This document shows, in pieces, positions 22,056 to 29,030 of a stretch of DNA of 30,633 nt. The notes beneath the pieces were generated by a model. It saw only the letters and a program-made list of their open reading frames with translations. It ran no database searches and was not told the DNA's origin. Every line of letters begins with the position of its first letter. Position 1 is the first letter of the stretch. The position numbers and the translations under genes are program-made. Origin of the DNA: CAZTQN01 sp964615765 (lineage in GTDB: Bacteria > Planctomycetota > Phycisphaerae > Phycisphaerales > UBA1924); assembly GCA_964615765.1 (NCBI GenBank), contig CAZTQN010000041.1, forward strand, positions 1-30,633. Reading direction: 5' to 3'.

Positions 22056-23975
22056 TTACATGCGGTCGAGGGGCGTGAGGCCGAGCATGGTGAGGCCGTC
22101 GGCGAGGGTGCGCTCGCAGAGGCGGCACAGGCGCAGGCGCGAGAGCATCAGCGCGCGGTCGGGGGCGGCGAGCACGGGGCAGGCGGCGTAGAACGTGCTG
22201 TACGCCTGGGCGAGGTCATACAGGAACTGCCCGAGGCGGTGCGGCTCCAAGTTGGCGAGCACGGACTGGACCGACGCGGGGTAGCGGAGCAGCGTGAGGG
22301 CGAGGGCCTTCTCTTCCGGCGCGGCGATGGTGAGCGGGGCGTTTTCGAAGGCGCTGAGCGGCAGGTCGCGCTTGGCGGCTTCGCGCTGGACGTTCTTGGT
22401 GCGGACGAGCGCGTAGAGCAGGTAGGGCCCGGTGTTGCCTTCGAACGCGAGCATGCGGTCGAAGCTGAACACGTAGTCCTTGGCGCGGTCGTTTGAGAGG
22501 TCGGCGTATTTGATGGCGCCGATGCCGACGGCTTCGGCGATGTGGGCGCGTTGGGCGTCGGTGAGCGTGCCGGCGCGGTCGGGCTCGGCGGCGGCGCGCT
22601 GATCGATCGCCGCCCGGGCGCGGTCGACGGCTTCTTCGAGCAGGTCGGCGAGCTTGACGCTCTCTCCGGAACGGGTTTTGAAGGGGCGGCCGTCTTCGCC
22701 CAGGATGGTGCCGAAGCCGGCGTGCTGCAGGAGCGCGTCCTGTCCGGAGGGGAGGCGTGCGTACCCGGCCAGGCGCGCGACGGCGAAGACCTGCTGGAAG
22801 TGCAGGCTTTGGCGGACGTCGACGCAGTAGACGACGCGCTGGGCGCCGAGCGACTGCACGCGGCGGCGGATGGCGCACACGTCGGTGGTGGCGTAGAGAA
22901 ACGCGCCGTCGGACTTGCGGATGATGCAGGGTTCCTCGATGCCCTCGACGCGGACGACCAGCGCGCCCTGGTCGGTGACGGCGATGCCGCGGGCTTCGAG
23001 GTCGGCGACCATGGGGCCGAGCTCATTGGCGTAACTGGATTCGCCGGCGGAGTGCTCGTCGAGGACCACCGCGTTCATGCGCTTGCACAGGGCCAGGCAC
23101 TCGCGCATGGTGACGTCGGCGAGCTGCTTCCAGACGGCGTAGACCTCGGGCTCCTTGGCCTGCAGGCGGACGAGCGTCTGGCGAGCGCGAGCGGTGGCGG
23201 CCCGGGCGCCGAGGACCTGCTCTTCGAGTTCGGCGAGGGCCTTGGGCCCGAGGTTGAAGCGGTGGACGGCGGCGAGGCCGCGTTCGTCGGCGGAGCCGTC
23301 GCGCTGGGCGTCTTTGTACAGGCGTTCGATGGCGTCGAGGTCGAGGGCGTCGATGGGGCGGCCGGCCTGCTTCAGTTCGAGCAGTTTGCCGGTGACCATG
23401 GCGATGTTGAGGCCCCAGTCGCCGACGTGGTTCTGGCGCTTGACGGCGTAGCCGAGGCGTTCGAAGACGCGGGCGAGGGCGTCGCCGATGAAGGTGGCGC
23501 GGATGTGCCCGACGTGCATCTGCTTGGCGAGGTTGACGCCGCAGAGGTCGACGACGACGGTGCTGCCGGCCCCGACGGGGTCAAGCCCGAGGCGCGGGGT
23601 GTCGAGCTGCTGCAGCAGGCTGGCGAGGGTGCCGGCTTTGAGCTGGATGTTGATGAACCCCGGGCCGGCGATGCTGGCGGGGGTGAGGGGTTCGGCGAGG
23701 TCGTCGATGCGGACGCGTTCGACGAGGGCCTGGGCGATCTCGCGCGGCGGCTTGCCGAGGCGCTTGCCGAGGGCCATGGCGGCGTTGCACTGGAAGTCCC
23801 CGAACTTGGGGTTCTTGGAGGCGGTGATGGCGGGGTCGATGTCGGCGGGGGAGAGGTGGGGGAACGCCGCGGCGATGGCTCGGGTGAAGCGGTCCGCGAG
23901 CACGAGCACGGGATCAATCGCCGGGGCGGCAGGTGTGTGGTCGGGCTGGTTTGGCGTGGAGGGCGACGTATTCAT
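22056..23975 (-). CDS. argS: arginyl-tRNA synthetase
   Basis: Charges tRNA-Arg with arginine. The ATG at 23975 gives 639 residues; the open frame goes 29 codons further up but that part is Pro/Arg-rich. Residues about 25-120 are the N-terminal tRNA-binding domain (KNPKFGDFQCNAAMALGKRLGKPPREIA). The class I HIGH motif is HVGH at 154-157 in NLAKQMHVGHIRATFIGD, with QNHVGDWGLNIAMV following. The second class I motif is FKTRSGE, near residue 433, the usual ArgRS replacement for KMSKS. The C-terminal DALR anticodon-binding domain begins near FSFDRMLAFEGNTGPYLLYALVRTKNV and ends with GLTPLDRM, the standard ArgRS ending. The ribosome binding site is weak (CCGGG). It is divergent from the entericidin-like gene, 104 nt apart. 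Confidence 0.95.
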   Translation of the reverse strand: MNTSPSTPNQPDHTPAAPAIDPVLVLADRFTRAIAAAFPHLSPADIDPAITASKNPKFGDFQCNAAMALGKRLGKPPREIAQALVERVRIDDLAEPLTPASIAGPGFINIQLKAGTLASLLQQLDTPRLGLDPVGAGSTVVVDLCGVNLAKQMHVGHIRATFIGDALARVFERLGYAVKRQNHVGDWGLNIAMVTGKLLELKQAGRPIDALDLDAIERLYKDAQRDGSADERGLAAVHRFNLGPKALAELEEQVLGARAATARARQTLVRLQAKEPEVYAVWKQLADVTMRECLALCKRMNAVVLDEHSAGESSYANELGPMVADLEARGIAVTDQGALVVRVEGIEEPCIIRKSDGAFLYATTDVCAIRRRVQSLGAQRVVYCVDVRQSLHFQQVFAVARLAGYARLPSGQDALLQHAGFGTILGEDGRPFKTRSGESVKLADLLEEAVDRARAAIDQRAAAEPDRAGTLTDAQRAHIAEAVGIGAIKYADLSNDRAKDYVFSFDRMLAFEGNTGPYLLYALVRTKNVQREAAKRDLPLSAFENAPLTIAAPEEKALALTLLRYPASVQSVLANLEPHRLGQFLYDLAQAYSTFYAACPVLAAPDRALMLSRLRLCRLCERTLADGLTMLGLTPLDRM

Positions 23976-24079
23976 GGTGTACCCGGGAGGTGGGGGCGAT
24001 GGTAGACCGGGGGGAAAAGTGTGCCGCTCGGCGGAGGCTCGCCGATGGTTTCCTGCGTTCACAGCAAGGAGGCTGGGTC

Positions 24080-24265
24080 ATGCGGTGTGGGACGTTTGGT
24101 CGAGACGGGGTTCGGGTGTTGGGGCGGGCGCTGGCGATGATCGCGGCGCTGGGGGTGTCGGCGGGGGTGGTGTCATTGCTGACGGGGTGCAACACGTTCA
24201 AAGGCGTGGGGCGCGACGTGGAAGCGATCGCGCAGGGCGGGCAGGACATCATCGACGGGAAGTGA
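24080..24265 (+). CDS. entericidin-like small lipoprotein
   Basis: A 61-residue predicted lipoprotein too short to be listed in many annotations. The hydrophobic segment ends at the lipobox LLTGC, with Cys37. The 25-residue mature part, CNTFKGVGRDVEAIAQGGQD followed by IIDGK, closely follows the entericidin EcnA/EcnB pattern (C-N-T-x-x-G-x-G-x-D-V-x-A-x-G). In enteric bacteria these form a toxin/antidote lipopeptide pair linked to lysis in stationary phase, but single copies are widespread and their role outside enterics is unclear. The start is well supported: AAGGAGG at 24066-24072 with 7 nt to the ATG. It lies between argS and the SDR gene; no second entericidin gene is nearby. Confidence 0.85.
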   Translation: MRCGTFGRDGVRVLGRALAMIAALGVSAGVVSLLTGCNTFKGVGRDVEAIAQGGQDIIDGK

Positions 24266-24368
24266 GCCGGCGGCGCCTGCGCGGGGGGAGCGGGGGCGGG
24301 CGTGGGCGAACAGAATGAGTCGTGGTTCATGAACCGCCGGGGCGTGGCGGGCGTCTAACCTGCCGCGC

Positions 24369-25244
24369 ATGGCGATTGAACTGACGGGCAAACCGATCGC
24401 GATCACGGGAGCGTCGAGCGGGATCGGCGCGGCGACGGCGTTGGCGTGCGCGCGGGCGGGGATGCCGGTGGCGGTGGGGGCGCGGCGGGCGGACAAGATC
24501 GACGCCTTGGTGGAGCGCATCCGGCGCGAGGGCGGGAAGGCGATCGGCGTCACGATGGACGTCACGCGCCGCGAGGACAGCGAGCGGCTGATGGCGCGGA
24601 CGATCGAGGCGTTCGGGTCGGTGTATGGGGTGTTCGCCAACGCGGGCTACGGGGAAGAGTGCACGGTGTCCGACTCCTCGGAGGAGAAGGTCCGCGCGAT
24701 GTTCGAGACCAACTTCTTCGGGACGATGCACACGGTGTGGGCGGCGCTGCCGCACCTGATGCGGAACCCGGCGGTGGGCGGGCGGGACGCGGTGCGGGGG
24801 CACATCCTGGTGTGCTCGTCGTGCCTGGCGAAGCTGGGCGTGCCGTACTGCGCGACGTACACGGCGACGAAGGCGGCCCAGAATCACTTTGCGCGGGCGC
24901 TGAACCTGGAGATCGAAGAGCGGGGCGTGCGGTGCAGCAGCGTGCACCCGATCGGGACGCGGACGGAGTTCTTCGATGTGATGCGGGACCGCTCGGGCCC
25001 GGGCGGGTCGCTCACGCCGCATACCTCGAGCGCGTTCATGCAGACGCCGGAGTATGTCGCGGAGCGGATCGTGGCGTGCCTGCGCCGGCCGACGCCGGAG
25101 GTGTGGACGGGGTTCAACGGGGCGATGGTGCGGTACGGGATGGGGCTGGCGGTGATGGCGCCGCGGCTGACGGACTGGGCGGTGCGGCGGATGCTGCGCG
25201 GGATCCGTCAGCGGAGCGGTCGGGCCAGAAGCGCGACGGCGTGA
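24369..25244 (+). CDS. short-chain dehydrogenase/reductase
   Basis: A 291-residue classical SDR, an NAD(P)-dependent oxidoreductase. The nucleotide-binding TGASSGIG lies at 13-20, with Arg39-Arg40 after the second strand, which favours NADP(H). DV at 64-65 and NAG at 91-93 are in place. The catalytic set is complete: Asn115, Ser151 (in VCSSCLAK), Tyr164 and Lys168 (YTATK). FVHPIGTRTEF-like VHPIGTRTEFF follows the family's PG-T region with the Gly kept. The C-terminus carries an extra helix (RLTDWAVRRMLRGIR...) and a basic tail. The substrate is unknown. The ATG at 24369 has only a weak ribosome binding site. Its last 37 nt overlap the 3' end of ispF on the other strand, so the tail of each protein is coded across the same DNA. 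Confidence 0.9.
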   Translation: MAIELTGKPIAITGASSGIGAATALACARAGMPVAVGARRADKIDALVERIRREGGKAIGVTMDVTRREDSERLMARTIEAFGSVYGVFANAGYGEECTVSDSSEEKVRAMFETNFFGTMHTVWAALPHLMRNPAVGGRDAVRGHILVCSSCLAKLGVPYCATYTATKAAQNHFARALNLEIEERGVRCSSVHPIGTRTEFFDVMRDRSGPGGSLTPHTSSAFMQTPEYVAERIVACLRRPTPEVWTGFNGAMVRYGMGLAVMAPRLTDWAVRRMLRGIRQRSGRARSATA

Positions 25245-25717
25245 GCCTCGATGGCGCGGCTCTCGCCGACGGCGTCGACCTTCTCGTGGCTCTTGCCCTT
25301 GACGTTGATGCGGTCGATGGGCGTGCTGAGCAGGGCGGCGAGGTTGGCGCGGATGCGGTCCTTTACCGGCGCGATGCGCGGACGCTCGAGGATGACGGTG
25401 GCGTCGAGGTTGACGAGCTCAAAGCCGCTGGCGGCGAGTTTGGCGGCGGCGGCGCGGACGAACTCGGCCGAGTCGCGCCCGGCGTTCTCGGGGGCGTTGT
25501 CGGGAAACATGCTGCCGATGTCGGGCAGGGCGAGGGCGCCCATGAGGGCGTCGACGACGGCGTGGTAGAGGACGTCGCCGTCGGAGTGGGCGATGAGCCC
25601 CTTATCGAACTCGAGGGTGACGCCGCCGACGATGAGCGGGCGGGCGTTGCCGACGGGCGGGCGGGGCTCGAGGCGGTGTAGGTCGTAGCCGTGGCCGATG
25701 CGGAAGGGGTGATCCAC
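25208..25717 (-). CDS. ispF: 2-C-methyl-D-erythritol 2,4-cyclodiphosphate synthase
   Basis: Fifth step of the MEP isoprenoid pathway: makes the cyclodiphosphate from CDP-methylerythritol 2-phosphate, releasing CMP. With the GTG at 25717 it is 169 residues. Zinc ligands are Asp12 and His14 (RIGHGYDLHRL) and His52 (HSDGDVLYHA); DIGSMFPD (66-73) and the C-terminal VKGKSHEKVDAVGESRAIEAHAV region are family signatures. The GTG has GGAG nine nt before it. An ATG at 25726 would add three residues but the GGAG then abuts it, so GTG is preferred. There is no ispD beside or fused to it, unlike many genomes. Its C-terminus overlaps the SDR gene tail to tail. Confidence 0.95.
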   Translation of the reverse strand: MDHPFRIGHGYDLHRLEPRPPVGNARPLIVGGVTLEFDKGLIAHSDGDVLYHAVVDALMGALALPDIGSMFPDNAPENAGRDSAEFVRAAAAKLAASGFELVNLDATVILERPRIAPVKDRIRANLAALLSTPIDRINVKGKSHEKVDAVGESRAIEAHAVALLARPLR

Positions 25718-25842
25718 GCGGGGCATCTCCGGGGAATGGCGGGCAAAAGGTGCGGGCCGCGTCGCGGGCTGGTGCAACCCGGGGCGGGCCGATGGACGAT
25801 ACTCTTCCTGGGGTGGCGGGTGAGAAGCGGGAGCGCAGCGGC

Positions 25843-26385
25843 ATGGTCAGCAAGCGGCGGACGACGGGCGGGGCGGGCGCGCGGAAGGCGGGGGCGATCG
25901 GGCTGCTGTGCGTGATGGGGCTGGTCGGGGTTGGAATGGGCGGGTGTGCGCGCGAGGGCGGGTATGGGTACTCGGCGGATCAGTACGCGTATGTCAGCCG
26001 TCCTTGGGAACCCAAGACGGTGACGCTGCGCGACACGCGCACGGGGCAGGATTTCTGGTCCGTCGATGTGCCGGTGGGGAAGAAACTGGTGATGGCGTTC
26101 AGCGAGGCGGAGGTTGAGGGCAAGAAGCCCAACCCGTACACGCCGGACCAGCTCGATTGGACCATCACCGACGAGGACGAGGACTTTCCGCGCTTGGGGA
26201 ACCGGCTGCTGGTGCCCGGGAAGGACGCGCGGCGGATCGATGTGACGCTGCGGGCGACGCCGGAGATGCCCGACGGCATGCTGCCGGCGCAGCGGCGCGC
26301 GGAGAAGCAGGCCGCGAAGGCGGCGGGCGAGGGTGCGGGCGAGGCGGCGGGGGAGAAGACGGGCGAAGGGGCGGGCACGCCGTGA
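25843..26385 (+). CDS. lipoprotein of unknown function
   Basis: A 180-residue predicted lipoprotein. Basic start (VSKRRTTGG), hydrophobic segment and lipobox MGGC, with Cys35. The mature part has an acidic, Tyr/Trp-containing beta region (YVSRPWEPKTVTLRDTRTGQDFWSVDVPVGKKLVMAFSE), a conserved-looking DQLDWTITDEDEDFPRLGNRLLVPG segment, and ends in a low-complexity Ala/Gly/Glu/Lys tail (residues about 150-180). The mid part resembles a small beta-barrel, but I recognise no family. ATG at 25843 has GGGAG about 10 nt upstream; an ATG at 25792 is in frame but lies too far from the lipobox. The next gene begins within 12 nt, so the two are probably one operon. Confidence 0.8.
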   Translation: MVSKRRTTGGAGARKAGAIGLLCVMGLVGVGMGGCAREGGYGYSADQYAYVSRPWEPKTVTLRDTRTGQDFWSVDVPVGKKLVMAFSEAEVEGKKPNPYTPDQLDWTITDEDEDFPRLGNRLLVPGKDARRIDVTLRATPEMPDGMLPAQRRAEKQAAKAAGEGAGEAAGEKTGEGAGTP

Positions 26386-26393
26386 GTTTGCAT

Positions 26394-27467
26394 ATGAAGC
26401 GGATGAGCGGGCTGGCGCTGGCGAAGTGGGTGGCGACGCTGGCGACGCTGGGGGCGGTGGGGGGGGTGGGGGGCGTGGTGTTGGAGGCGTCGGCGCAGGT
26501 GGCGACGCCGCCGCCGGCGCGACGCGGGGCTCAAGACGAGGACCCGAAGGCGGCCCCGCTGTTCCGCGAGGCGGGGGATGTGGCGGCGAAGATCGAGGCG
26601 GGCAAGGCGACCGCGGCGGCGGAGCGGCGCCGCATTTTGATCATCTGGGGTTCGGCGACGGACCCGTTGTGCGATCGGCTGCTGGTGGCCTTGGAAGCGC
26701 TGGACACGCAGAAACTTCGGCGGGCGGAGTACGTCGAGGTGTGGGCCGAGGTGTCGGCGGGGGATCGGGCGGACGCCAACAGCGCGCTCGCGAAGGGGCT
26801 GGGTGTTGAAGTTGGGCCCGGCAAGCCGGCGGCGCTGACGGTGCTGGACGAGAAGGGCGGGGTGATCGCGAGCGTGGCGACGCCGGAGCTGTATGACCCG
26901 GAGCGGTCGCGGGCTCGGCCTGTGTATTCCGTGCCGCGGGTGTTCAACTTTCTGAAAGAGCACCAGACAACGCGGCTGGTGGCGGCGGACGTGGTCCGCG
27001 CGGGTGTTGAGGCCGCGGGGCGCGACGCCAAGGGCGTGCTGGTGTATTTCACGCAGGCCGGGGAGCGGTGGGCGATGCGGTTCGACACGCTGATGCGGCG
27101 TGAGCCGGTGAAGCGGGTGTTGTCGGCCCACTTCGTGGTGATACCGATCGACCTGGTGCGCGTCGACAAGGCGTGGGAGCAGATGGAGACGTACGTGCCG
27201 TCGCCGGAGAACCTGCCGGTGTTCGCGGCCTTGAAGCCGGACGGGGCGGCGGCCGGGACGAGCCAGGACGGGAACGAGGGGAACATTGGTTATCCGACCA
27301 GCGACGCCGAGTTTGCCCGGATGATGGGCGTGCTGAAGGCGGGCTGGAGCGCGTGGCCCAAGGCGGCCGGGGGCGGGCAGGGGCCGGACTGGGGGGCGAT
27401 CGAGAAGGTGCTCAGGGAAGAGGCGGAGGCGGTGGTGAAGTTGGGGGACCAGGCGCTGACACGGTGA
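26394..27467 (+). CDS. exported double thioredoxin-fold protein lacking the CxxC
   Basis: A 357-residue exported protein, paralogous to the next gene. Signal peptide at about 5-35 (LALAKWVATLATLGAVGG..., cut after SAQ). The first thioredoxin-like domain begins at 80: RILIIWGSATDPLCDRLLVAL, where the active-site CxxC is Asp90-Pro-Leu-Cys93, with only the second Cys kept. A FNFLKEHQTTRLVAADVVRAG linker leads to a second domain (GVLVYFTQAGERWAMRFDTL..., VIPIDLVRVDKAW, NLPVFAAL) without any Cys. It therefore cannot work as a dithiol oxidoreductase; a binding or structural role is inferred. Start is ATG at 26394; GTG at 26382, overlapping the previous stop as GTGA, is in frame and possible. Likely transcribed with the lipoprotein before it. 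Confidence 0.78.
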   Translation: MKRMSGLALAKWVATLATLGAVGGVGGVVLEASAQVATPPPARRGAQDEDPKAAPLFREAGDVAAKIEAGKATAAAERRRILIIWGSATDPLCDRLLVALEALDTQKLRRAEYVEVWAEVSAGDRADANSALAKGLGVEVGPGKPAALTVLDEKGGVIASVATPELYDPERSRARPVYSVPRVFNFLKEHQTTRLVAADVVRAGVEAAGRDAKGVLVYFTQAGERWAMRFDTLMRREPVKRVLSAHFVVIPIDLVRVDKAWEQMETYVPSPENLPVFAALKPDGAAAGTSQDGNEGNIGYPTSDAEFARMMGVLKAGWSAWPKAAGGGQGPDWGAIEKVLREEAEAVVKLGDQALTR

Positions 27468-27585
27468 GTGCGGCGGCGGGGTTGGGGTTGTTGGGTGGGG
27501 GCGGGCGGGAGATGGTGTGCGAGTGCCGCCGGCGGGACGTGAGCCGGTACCATGCCGGTCCGGTCCTCTATTGATGAGAGTGCAC

Positions 27586-28698
27586 ATGAAGCGGAAGACG
27601 ACGAGCGTTCGGGCGATGGTGGCGGCGATGGCGGCGGTGGGCGCGATGAGCGCGGCGGGGTACGGGCAGTTCGTGCCGGACCAGCCGGCGGGCCAGCCGC
27701 CCGCGCAGCCGGGCACGACCCCCGCGCAGCCGGCGCCGGCGGATCCGAACGCGCCGCAGACGCCGGGCGGCGCGCCGGCGGGCGCGCAGACATTCCCCGG
27801 CCCGCGCGGGACGACGATCACGTTCCCGACGGGGCTGTATGACGAGAAGGCGGTGGCGACGGAGCAGATCGCCGAGGCGCGTCGGCGTGCGCGGGACGAG
27901 GGGAAGCGGGTGCTGGTGATGTGGGGCGAGAACCGGTGCGGGTTCTGCGTGTTCCTGAACGACATGCTCAAGACCGACCCGGCGGTGGCGCCCTTGGTGA
28001 AGGCGGAGTATGTGTGGATCAAGATCGACATCGGCAAGTTTGACAAGAACATCGACATCGCGAACTTCTACAACACGCCGCTGATGGAGCAGGGCTTCGG
28101 GGCGCCGGCGCTGACGGTGGTCGACCCGGTGACGGACCGCGCGCTGGACCGCCGGGGCGGGAACAGCATGACGGCCAAGCCGATGACGATGTCGCGCGTG
28201 TTCGACGAGAAGGTCGTCGCGGAGTTTCTGTCGGCGCACCGCGCCCCGGCGAAGGTGGCGCAGACGATTCTGAACGACGCGCTGGCGGAGGCGAAGAAGG
28301 ATCAGAAGGCGGTGCTGGCGTACTTCGTGACGCCCGGGAGCGAGGACGCCGAGGCGCTGGACGCGTGGGTGAAGAAGGCGCGCAGCGAGACGGCACTGGG
28401 CAAGAACCTGGCGGTCGCGCGGCTGGACACGCAGCGGATGATCGGCGGCGCGCAGCTCCTGAAGAAGGCGGCGGGGACGGACGCGGCGGCGGCGCCGTTC
28501 ATCGTGCTGCTGGACTCTGAGGGCAACAGCCTCGGGGCCGACACGATGCTGACCAACCTGCCGACGAGCGACGGCGAGATCAAGCAGTTCGAGGAGATGC
28601 TGAAGAAGCACGCCCCGAAGATGACCGACGCGGAGCGAGCGGCGGTGATGACGTCGCTGAAGCAGCCGGCGGCGGGCGAGGCGAAGACGGGTGGGTGA
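27586..28698 (+). CDS. exported double thioredoxin-fold protein with CGFC
   Basis: A 370-residue exported protein. Basic start and signal peptide (residues 1-27, MKRKTTSVRAMVAAMAAVGA, cut after SAAGYG), then a Pro/Gln/Ala-rich linker to about 75. The first thioredoxin-like domain starts near 105: RVLVMWGENRCGFCVFLNDM with the active pair Cys118 and Cys121, followed by EYVWIKIDIGK and GAPALTVVDP (cis-Pro position). A second domain from about 245 (AVLAYFVTPGSEDAEALDAW..., VARLDTQRMIGG, APFIVLLDSEGNSLG) has no Cys. The arrangement, spacing and linker helix match the preceding gene, so the two are tandem paralogues. A role as periplasmic thiol reductase or oxidase is inferred. ATG at 27586 is used; ATG at 27574 is in frame. 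A strong terminator follows. Confidence 0.82.
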   Translation: MKRKTTSVRAMVAAMAAVGAMSAAGYGQFVPDQPAGQPPAQPGTTPAQPAPADPNAPQTPGGAPAGAQTFPGPRGTTITFPTGLYDEKAVATEQIAEARRRARDEGKRVLVMWGENRCGFCVFLNDMLKTDPAVAPLVKAEYVWIKIDIGKFDKNIDIANFYNTPLMEQGFGAPALTVVDPVTDRALDRRGGNSMTAKPMTMSRVFDEKVVAEFLSAHRAPAKVAQTILNDALAEAKKDQKAVLAYFVTPGSEDAEALDAWVKKARSETALGKNLAVARLDTQRMIGGAQLLKKAAGTDAAAAPFIVLLDSEGNSLGADTMLTNLPTSDGEIKQFEEMLKKHAPKMTDAERAAVMTSLKQPAAGEAKTGG

Positions 28699-28737
28699 TG
28701 CGGGCGGGGGGATGGTGGATAGCAGCAGTTGCATGGG

Positions 28738-28770
28738 CCCCGGAACCGTGTGGTTCCGGGGTTTTCGTTT
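28738..28770 (+). terminator. strong intrinsic terminator of the thioredoxin-fold genes
   Basis: A perfect 10-bp stem, CCCCGGAACC (28738-28747) and GGTTCCGGGG (28752-28761), with loop GTGT, followed by TTTTCGTTTT (28762-28771). Confidence 0.88.
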
Positions 28771-28811
28771 TGCAACCGCGCGTGGTCGAGGGCGATGCGA
28801 AGTGCGCTGCT

Positions 28812-28905
28812 CTGCCCCTTCGGGGCAGTGATGACGTCTCGCACGGATCCACGGGTTTGCGCTGCGCTTCACCCGTGGCTACAGCCCACGGCCCCGCCGG
28901 GGCCG
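28812..28905. repeat. three-hairpin intergenic element, possibly a dispersed repeat
   Basis: Three hairpins in a row: CTGCCCC/GGGGCAG (28812-28828), CCACGGGT/ACCCGTGG (28849-28856 and 28871-28878, with a GCGCTGCGC palindrome inside) and CGGCCCC/GGGGCCG (28889-28905). A second pairing, CCGTGG with CCACGG, competes with the middle and last hairpins. The centre resembles short palindromic intergenic repeats found in many copies in some bacterial genomes, but no second copy is in this window. The whole 28699-29030 spacer holds only this element and the two terminators. Confidence 0.5.
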
Positions 28906-28944
28906 AGTGCAGAAGAACGAGACGAAGGCACGGTGTGGATCATG

Positions 28945-28970
28945 AAAAAAGCCCGCGACATGCGCGGGCT
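28945..28970 (-). terminator. intrinsic terminator of ppdK
   Basis: On the minus strand GCCCGCG (28969-28963) pairs with CGCGGGC (28957-28951) around a 5-nt loop, and a run of six T (28950-28945) follows. It lies about 60 nt after the ppdK stop. The stem may also act on the plus strand, with a short T run. Confidence 0.8.
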
Positions 28971-29030
28971 TTGCGGGGCGTTGTTGTGTTGGACCGCCGC
29001 GGATAGGTGCGGCGGGGTGTGGTTGTTGGG

